Assembly (NCBI RefSeq): GCF_030864355.1
Contig: NC_083395.1
Coordinates: 1,488,001-1,552,000 of the forward strand
Direction: 5' to 3'
DNA: 64,000 bases
Source: Cutaneotrichosporon cavernicola
Lineage: Eukaryota > Basidiomycota > Tremellomycetes > Trichosporonales > Trichosporonaceae
In this document: positions 57,101 through 64,000 of the stretch, one piece after another
Position numbering within the stretch: position 1 is the stretch's first letter
How the letters are laid out: the number at the start of each line of letters is the position of its first letter
Made by a program: the position numbers and the translations under genes
Notes under the pieces: generated by a model
The model's database searches: none
The model's input: only the letters and a program-made list of their open reading frames with translations
What the model was told of the DNA's origin: nothing

Positions 57101-59152
57101 TCGAAAGCATCTTCCTTGCCCTCCTTATTCCTCTTCCTTTGACTTTACCTCGTCCATCTCGCCCATTCGATCGCCCTCGCCCATTCGCCCTCATGACCTG
57201 ACTGTTTTCAATCTTACAACGTTGCTCTCTGTCCCGCTCTCTGTCCCAGCCCCTCGTTCAGCCCCCCCACCCTCACCCTCTACATCCTCGTTTACGCGTC
57301 CAAGTCCATCGCTCCTCTGCTTCCCTGTTTGCTCTCAAGTCTGGTATCCCTTGTTCCCTCTCGGCAGCACTCCTGACATTCACCCTGCCTGCCTGGGTGC
57401 TCGGTGTTCCCCGATCCCCCACTTAAAGTCTCCCTGGAAGTTGGAACGGGGTCAGGTCAGGCTGACATCGGACCCTCGCAGGGTAAGAGACCGGCAATCA
57501 GGTGCAGGTCTCAAGTTTGTGCAATGCATGCCGTCGGATCGACCATTGGTGTGTAACGTACCAACGTCATAACCCCGTACTTTCGTACCCGGTACCCTCC
57601 CCTTGGGCCTGGTCTTGAACGCGCTTGGATGCTTTGGCTATCCTACCATTTCGCATCATAGCTTGCAAGCTCTAGGTTTAACAGACGTTGCTTCCACAAC
57701 ATTCGTGCTTGCTTCTACCTCACCCTCCACTCCCTCCCTCCTTGCCTTACCTACCCAGGAGCAACGAGTCCACTTCAACCCTACCGAACCCTACGCCCTG
57801 ACCGCCTTCCCCATCCCACCCCAGGATTCTATATTCCATTACTTCTCTTTCCTTTCCCGACCTCTGTCATCTGCCACTCCTCGCGTCACCTTGTTCGCCT
57901 CTCACCTGGTTCCGCAAGCGCCCCCACCTCGCAACATTACGAGATTCGTGTGGCCGATCTAGAGATCAACACGAGACTGTAGACGAGTGGTGACAGTTCA
58001 GAATTGCCTAGGCAGCTCGGCAAACCTTATCCAACCCAATCTTCCTTCTTCGCCCTTCGAGCCCTTCCACTCTTGGCCAGTGCCCCGCTTAACCCCCTGA
58101 CAATCTCTGTCCGTGTCGTCCTTTGAATCGCTCCGGCCATCCACCCCATCCACCCCCGGTTATCCCTCTTATCCCCCAATTTCCCTACCAGGCCCCTCAC
58201 CTCACCTCTCCTCGAACCTTGACATCTGCATTCTTTCTTCCTCTTCTTTCCTCCCTTTCCATTCCACTCCGACTCTCTCCCTCACTCTCTCTCGACCTCC
58301 TTCCCCTACCCCATCTGCTCAATCATACACGAACACATTCTCCCTCACAGGCCCCCTTGTCTCATCTCGTCTCGTCTCGTCTCGTCTCTCTCCTCTTTTG
58401 TCCTACCTTTCTTGTCCCTTTTTCGCGCTCAACTTCCGACTTTAGACTCTCTCGACCGTCCTTGCCAACTCGAAATTCAAGAATCCAGACGAATTCAAGA
58501 ATCCAGACGAATACGGCCGGGTTCCCTTAGTGTGCGAGGCTCCGCACCCAACGACCATCTATTCCCTTAGCATCAACTACCCCCAACTCCTCCGCACAGC
58601 CGCATCCCCAACCACCACCCCCCTCCCCCCTCCCCCCCCCCCCCCCCCCCCCCCTTGGTACCAACTGTCCTCCCTGGTAAGGTACCACTATCCACAACCA
58701 CCACTTTCCTCACTCTCCCTCAACACCTCAACCAACTTCACTCCTGTGGCCATCCTTGGTCAACCTTCCTGTACATCGTCCACGATACATCTACCCATCC
58801 ATATCCAACTGTCGGCGCTTCCCTGGACAAGTTGGCCTCATCGGTCAACGCTTCAACCTCACGTCCCTCGAAGCGCGAACCTTGCATTGATTGACTACGG
58901 CTGTGGAGCTCGCAGTATATGCTCTGTGGCGCCAGTTTCTAAATCTGCATCCGTTGGGTCACCCTGCGTCCTTGGCAACGACCACTTGCATCTTCCAACG
59001 ATACCGGTGCCACGACCTTCCTCCACCGAGCACTCGACGTCGCGATCGAACGGCGTTGCGCCGCCACTTTCAACGTTCCACGCGCCTCATTGTCGTCTGC
59101 CACCACGGGTCACGACTGGTACCGTCCGGACTCGTTCAGGTCCGTCTCTACC
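57101..59152 (+). promoter_or_regulatory. 2-kb pyrimidine-rich leader/promoter of the Zn2Cys6-PAS gene
   Basis: The plus strand is strikingly C/T-rich for about 2 kb, with a C23 run at 58632-58654, repeated TCTCG units near 58365-58390 and a duplicated AATTCAAGAATCCAGACG at about 58475-58511. Many upstream ATGs start short frames. It most likely contains the promoter and a long 5' leader with upstream ORFs, by position and composition. Confidence 0.5.
58632..58654 (+). repeat. C23 homopolymer
   Basis: Twenty-three consecutive Cs within the pyrimidine-rich leader, about 500 bp before the coding start; the template strand would carry G23. Confidence 0.9.
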
Positions 59153-60819
59153 ATGAGTAATCGCCCGAGTCTTGGGCGAGGTTCGTCTTGGTTTGACGGC
59201 CCGGGAGCGCGTCCCATCCTTGGCGAACCTGGGCCTTCGACTGCCACTTCCCACCAATCGCCGGCCCGTGATGATCCAGCGTACAGTAGCAGCAGAAGTG
59301 GTGGAGAACGGTACGACTCGCACCAACCTCGGGTTGTGGGAAACGACACTTCAGGAGCTCAGCAACAACATCCGGCGTTGTTGCAGCCTGTCATCCGACG
59401 CGTTGGAAACAAGGCCAACGTGTCCAGCGCGTGTGGCCCATGCAAACGAGCGCACCTGGCCTGTGACCCCGCACGTCCATGCAAGCGTTGCGTGAACATT
59501 GGCAAAGAAGACCAGTGCGAGGATGTGCCTGTGAGTTTGAGTTTTGAGTTACTGTCTTCCGCCTTCCGGTCCAATGGGGCTGACGCATGCAATAGCACAA
59601 GAAACGCGGTAGGCCAAAAGTCAACAAGACTCCAAGTGTCGACCCCTATGCACGACCAGCACAGCGTCCAGCACCGCCTCCACCGTCCGTTGTGGACGAC
59701 AGGAAATGGAGACCTCCCACGAATTATGACTCGCCGTACTCCACGACTTCGCCACCAGTGCAACTTGGCTCCTTGGCTCCTCGTATGCCCTCACCACCTC
59801 GAACAGCCATGGTCGCCCCGCCGGGTTCTTACGACTCAGCAGCACAGAGCCCATACTCGGCGCAACCTCCTGCTTCCGTTTCAGCCCATACTATCGCCCA
59901 TCCTTCTGCTCTTGGGCCCTTCACGCTATTCTGCTCGACCGATCTCAAGATCTTGCGCGCCTCGGCCGACTGTTACGAGTATCTCGGTTTCCATCCGCAC
60001 GAACTCCTCAACCTCGACTTGCTCCGCTGGATTCATACGACAGACCATCACCTGATCAATCAGATTCGCGATCAGCTGCTGAACGTTTCTTATCTCCCTA
60101 CTCCCCCTCACACCAGCCGCGAAACATGTGTGGCGATTGTGACCGCCAACGAGCAGGAGCTCAAGTCCCCCGCACCAGGGATGGGCGACCCATTCCCTCA
60201 TCAGACCGTTCGCATGTTCCATGGAGATGGGATGATCTACCCCTTTAACGTGCGCATGCATCTGGGCGGCGGGCTTGGAGGGAGTTTGTGGCAGAAGGAT
60301 ACTCTCGGGAAAATTTATCTCGTGGTCTCTTGCCTCCCAGTGCCCTCAGACTCTTTGCAAGACCCGCAGGGGCGTCGGCCATCCCATTATGCCTCAGCAC
60401 CACCAGCACCAGCACCACCACCACCGTCAGGTGCGCTTCCCTCGTTTTCGTCCATCGCTGCAGCTGCGGATTCGCCTGGCGCGCAGACGTACCATCGACC
60501 GCCATCGGCCCCGGGACAGAGTGGCCCTTACTACTCACGGCCGTCAACCTCCTCTTCGACTCCCTATCCGCCTGGCCACTCTGGCCTGAGCCCACGCGCG
60601 CCTTCGCCCGGTGGTCATGGGTCATACTCCAGATACCATAGCTATCCCCCGCCTCATGGACAACCTGGTTACTACCTGCCGACGAGCGGCCCCTACGACC
60701 GTCGCCTCGACGCTCACCCCGATGAGTGGCGCCGCCACGGGCATCCACTGCCCCCACCTGGAGCGCTTGGCAGTGGGGCGCCTCCACCCGACTACCATCG
60801 CGGCTGGGACCGGCAGTAA
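59153..60819 (+). CDS. Zn2Cys6-PAS transcription factor of the ERT1/RDS2/AcuK class
   Basis: 533 residues in two exons (59153-59530 and 59596-60819). The binuclear zinc cluster at about residues 91-119 has six Cys spaced 2-6-5-2-8 (ACGPCKRAHLACD, then RPCKRC). The AHLxCD-xx-RPCxRC form is typical of ERT1, RDS2 and AcuK regulators of gluconeogenesis. A basic AT-hook-like KKRGRPK follows the join. A PAS-type domain begins near residue 234 (FTLFCSTDLKILRASADCYE). The C-terminal 150 residues are Pro/Ser/Tyr-rich, likely for activation. The start is the first ATG giving the full finger; a stretch upstream is also open. The basidiomycete targets are unknown, though PCK1 lies 20 kb away. Confidence 0.85.
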
Positions 60820-63800
60820 AAGATGGCAATCTCCACCGTGCCTCAACGATTCTTTGAACGACGCACTATTCTTCTAGCATGTACAAACCGCATCCACCCC
60901 CATTTCGCTCCTAATATATTGGGCATATCTTTAGCCAGTATTTCCCTTGGCATGGTAGACGATTAGATGCATTTGGCACCAGGCCATCTTTACTTCAATG
61001 TCATTACCCGCCTCTATCCCTTGGAGCTTTCACTTTGCCATCGGTTCCCCTGTTGTTGGCAGACTCGTCTTCACTGCCTGCATTCCTCTGGATACCCGGC
61101 CCCGTACCTTCGAGAATGGCTCGACGAATACATAGTTGCTGCATCAGAGGTCAACGACCAAAACCGGGGTTTGTCAATGGGCCGAGTCCTGTCCGATCGT
61201 CCGAACCTACCCGTCATATCGACTTCCCTCTTCCTAGTCACCTTCACTTTTTCGAGATTGCCCATCGTACAATTTTCGTTTTTCCCATTCCTCCTCAAGT
61301 CGCATCTTCTCGAATCGCACCAATCTCCACCTCTAGCTGGGACTGCGCTCACCTCCTTCCTCTCTATGCGGCTGCGCAGCTCACCCTCCTCTCCTCACCA
61401 CACTGACAAATCCCCACCTCGTCCGGGAATAACGAAAAGCTCGTTGCCCCGGTACCTACCCTCACCAAGCTTTCCTCCAACAGACCTTCCTTCAAGCTGT
61501 CTACAAACCGTCTCGGAATGGCGAGACCCACGGGCCCCCAAGGGATATCCGCTTTTGGCAACAGTATTGACGTTCCCAGCACGGGTGACGTTAGCCACCT
61601 CGTCACATGTCGCGCCAGACTTATTGTTCATTACATCCAGATCCCGTTTTTGATCAGTCTCCTGCGAGGCTCTGACCTACGTTGGAACAATGGAACACAG
61701 GGCCTACTCTGGCGTACGTGCTGGGCCGACCGAACGAACGCTGCTACCCATATTCCTATCACCAGACATCTATCACAACCTTGCCAACCGCCGCATCGCG
61801 CTCGCCCCGAACAATTTCCTCATGATAGTGCAAGGAGGCGATGGACGCTCGAGCGGTATCCCACAACGACGCCACACTATCCTGGTAAATGGCCAGGCAC
61901 CGCCGCCCACCTTCCACCAACCAGCGTTGCCTCCCGTCCCGGCCGCCACACATCTCTCCGCGAGACTATACGTCTCATCCAAACGGTGAGCAGTCCGTCG
62001 TCACAGCTACAGACGCCGGGTTGGTTGTCTTACCCCGTATTTTTACTCTGAAACATGGGTCCAGGAGCATGTCTCAAGCGAGCCCAAACGCCGGGTCTAA
62101 GGCTTGAATATGGTATGAACCACACAAACTCTCCTAGCGTAATACAGCCATCGTGTGACGCATAATTCGGAATACCCGCCAAATCTCGATGAGTCCTTCT
62201 TGGGCCATGCGACCAGTGGGCGAGGCGATTGAGCTGCGAATTGATGTGTGCAGCTGTTTGAGGTGTGCTCCGCCTTGCAGCCCGCTGTTCATTCGCCGTA
62301 CGCTACACCTTGCCTATGCGCTTCCTCTTGGACCACGTTTCTCACTAGCACTCCGATCGCGGTCGAGTTCTCCCTGACACGAAGTGGGTCTACTATCCTC
62401 GGGCCGGGATCGGCATGACCAAGGGTTCTGCACAGGTCAGACAATTGAGACAATCGGCCGTTTGTGCGCCCTGATCTACCTGACACAATGAATGCAATGA
62501 AGACAAGTGAGACTGATGATTGCAAGGCACACGGCGCACTGGCATAATCTCCGAGCCCGGGAACGCCAAGCTCCGGCACGCGTTGGGAGGCGCCGCCGAG
62601 ACAAGTGCCACCGCTATCACATTGACTGCCACTGAACGATCCTGCGCGTTCAAGGGTCTCCTTGGCTGTGCCGCAGCGAGCGCAGCGAGGCTTGGCGCCG
62701 GCAGGGACAAAGGTATGCTGGGGAACAAAAGTGGAGCCACAAACATTAATCGTAATTCTTGACCCTTCTGACGCTCAGGCGCTCGTGAAAACCTAGCGGG
62801 TTGAGGGCGAAGGAAGAGTGGCATACCTGTCAAGCTCTGTCATTGCCTAACGAGTCCAGCGGACAGTAGGGCTCAGCGGGAAGCTAGGTTAACGCGGTCA
62901 ATGAAGCGCTGGGGGACTGTGGCGTTCCCGGTCGGCCGACAGATCCTCAACGAGACGAATGGCTACACAAGCGAGGAAAGTAATTTTCAGCTTTGCTCTC
63001 ACGATGGTGCGAACCCGGCAAGCCCCGAATGCGGCTTGCAAACTGATTCGCCGATCGAGGCGCCACTGTCCCATTCTGCGCCAGTTAATGGACAGCTACT
63101 CGCCAAAAATGACTGGCAGCGCTGCCCCAGGTCAACCATGAAAAGGGAATACCGGTCGCGCGACACTGCCTAACTGACGCAAAAAACATATCCCTCCTAG
63201 CGCCCAGGTGTGGCAAGTATTGTCTTTGGTGCCATTGTTACCGGGGGAGCCTCCCGTCTCTTCTTTCCTTCTCCTCCACGCTCTCCTGCGCATTGACGGG
63301 CCTTCCGCAGTCCCGTCGGCCCATCCAGCGTCAAGTCCAGTGCCGGCAGGGCCGCGGGCTCTAGGTCGGGCCGGGATTCAAGATCCTAATTCCCCAAGGT
63401 GTTCCTGTGAATGTTGGCGGTTCCTGTCGTCAAGTTTGTTGAGTTCCCATTCCAGTTCGGCGAGTTCCTGTGGCCGAGTTTGACAGATTTTGTGCTCAAG
63501 ATCGCAGCTGGATGTTCCTCGTAGCGCCATTCGCTCAGGGGTAACGCATCGCGTGCCGAGGCTGACGCTCCTTTCCCGAATGCAGTTGAGGATGGCAACC
63601 GCTGAAATTCCTCGTAGCACGAAAACTTACACCGGAAAATCGCGTTGTTTTCGAGAGGTTCAATGGAGGCACTCGAGGGGGGGCGTGTCGTCGGGCTCAG
63701 TATTCATCAACGCCGCGAGCGGAATGTAGGTGCCTGCGAACCGTGTTCATTTTCCCGGTGTCATTCTGTTTGACTGCAGTTTGGGCGCTGCTGGTGACGT

Positions 63801-64000
63801 TGGTGGGACAGACGGTGAGGACGTGACCAAGGTCCTTTCTTGTTGAGATGTACCCAGCATGCCTCAATTCTGAGCTTGGCGGTTCTCATTCTGCTGGCTG
63901 AGAGGACGACTGGGTGCCGGTGAGTCACTGACTGGTGGACATCTCGGGGTTGTTGGTGCTAACAGGTGGGCGGAGATCTGCCGCATCGCGCTCATAACTC
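60820..64000. other. downstream region without supported genes
   Basis: About 3.2 kb. Frames at 60967-61653 (plus), 61518-62051 (plus) and 62289-62833 (minus) are open but lack recognisable content, good starts or conserved motifs. The first probably reflects the pyrimidine-rich 3' end of the preceding gene. No RNA gene or repeat was recognised. Confidence 0.45.

Noticed and set aside
60967..61653. 228-codon plus-strand frame starting with ATG
   Set aside because: Located in C/T-rich DNA just past the Zn2Cys6-PAS gene. The translation is Ser/Pro/Leu-rich with no motif, so chance openness is likelier; I would revise this if RNA-seq showed a separate transcript.
62289..62833. Overlapping minus-strand frames including a Cys-rich stretch (KPRCARCGTAKE)
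   Set aside because: No ATG in the Cys-rich frame before a stop, no splice link to a start, and no recognised domain.
1..64000. CRISPR arrays, bacterial operons, rRNA genes, snRNA genes or intact transposons
   Set aside because: I looked for direct-repeat arrays, 5S-like and U6-like starts, and reverse transcriptase or transposase motifs, and found none.

Overview
The window is nuclear DNA from a basidiomycete yeast, most likely a tremellomycete close to Trichosporonales or Cryptococcus. The evidence is the gene content, GC-rich coding sequence, many introns of only about 31-50 nt, and intron 3' ends carrying CTGAC or CTAAC a few bases before the AG. No CRISPR array, bacterial operon, rRNA gene or intact transposon was seen. 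Gene models were built by hand from splice signals and reading frames. Exon joins were accepted where they restore family motifs or keep a long frame open.

Positions 1-30 kb are gene-dense, often with divergent pairs. In order they hold a small secreted membrane protein, a ZNF830-like zinc-finger protein, a mitochondrial protein, a TMEM170-like protein, a MAM3/CNNM transporter-like protein, a Zip3/HEI10-like meiotic RING protein, LSM1, a RAP1-like telomere protein, a GPI-anchored serine-rich protein, a Lys/Ala-rich protein, NAC alpha (EGD2), prefoldin subunit 1, an Rpr2/Snm1-like RNase P/MRP protein, SFT2, an Arg/Ser-rich nuclear protein, CCT6, NAD kinase, a tRNA-Arg with a probable 5-nt intron, and a mitochondrial-type cysteine synthase.

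Positions 30-46 kb hold SEC1, an ataxin-3-type Josephin deubiquitinase, an NmrA-like reductase, PEP carboxykinase (PCK1) with a 2.9-kb upstream region, a predicted fusion of bZIP and GATA DNA-binding domains in one reading frame, a THO1/SARNP SAP protein, and the 39-residue OST4.

From 45.8 to 59.1 kb coding potential nearly vanishes. Only three weak candidate genes were found there, together with palindromes and G/C homopolymers. This desert ends at a pyrimidine-rich leader in front of a Zn2Cys6-PAS transcription factor of the ERT1/RDS2/AcuK class. Nothing convincing follows from 60.8 kb to the end.

Most genes are housekeeping: translation and folding (EGD2, PFD1, CCT6), RNA processing and decay (LSM1, Rpr2/Snm1-like, THO1), secretion (SEC1, SFT2, OST4) and central metabolism (PCK1, NAD kinase, cysteine synthase). 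The most unusual items are the bZIP-GATA fusion, the gene desert, the very short introns with their branch-site/acceptor geometry, and the linked PCK1 and ERT1-class regulator.
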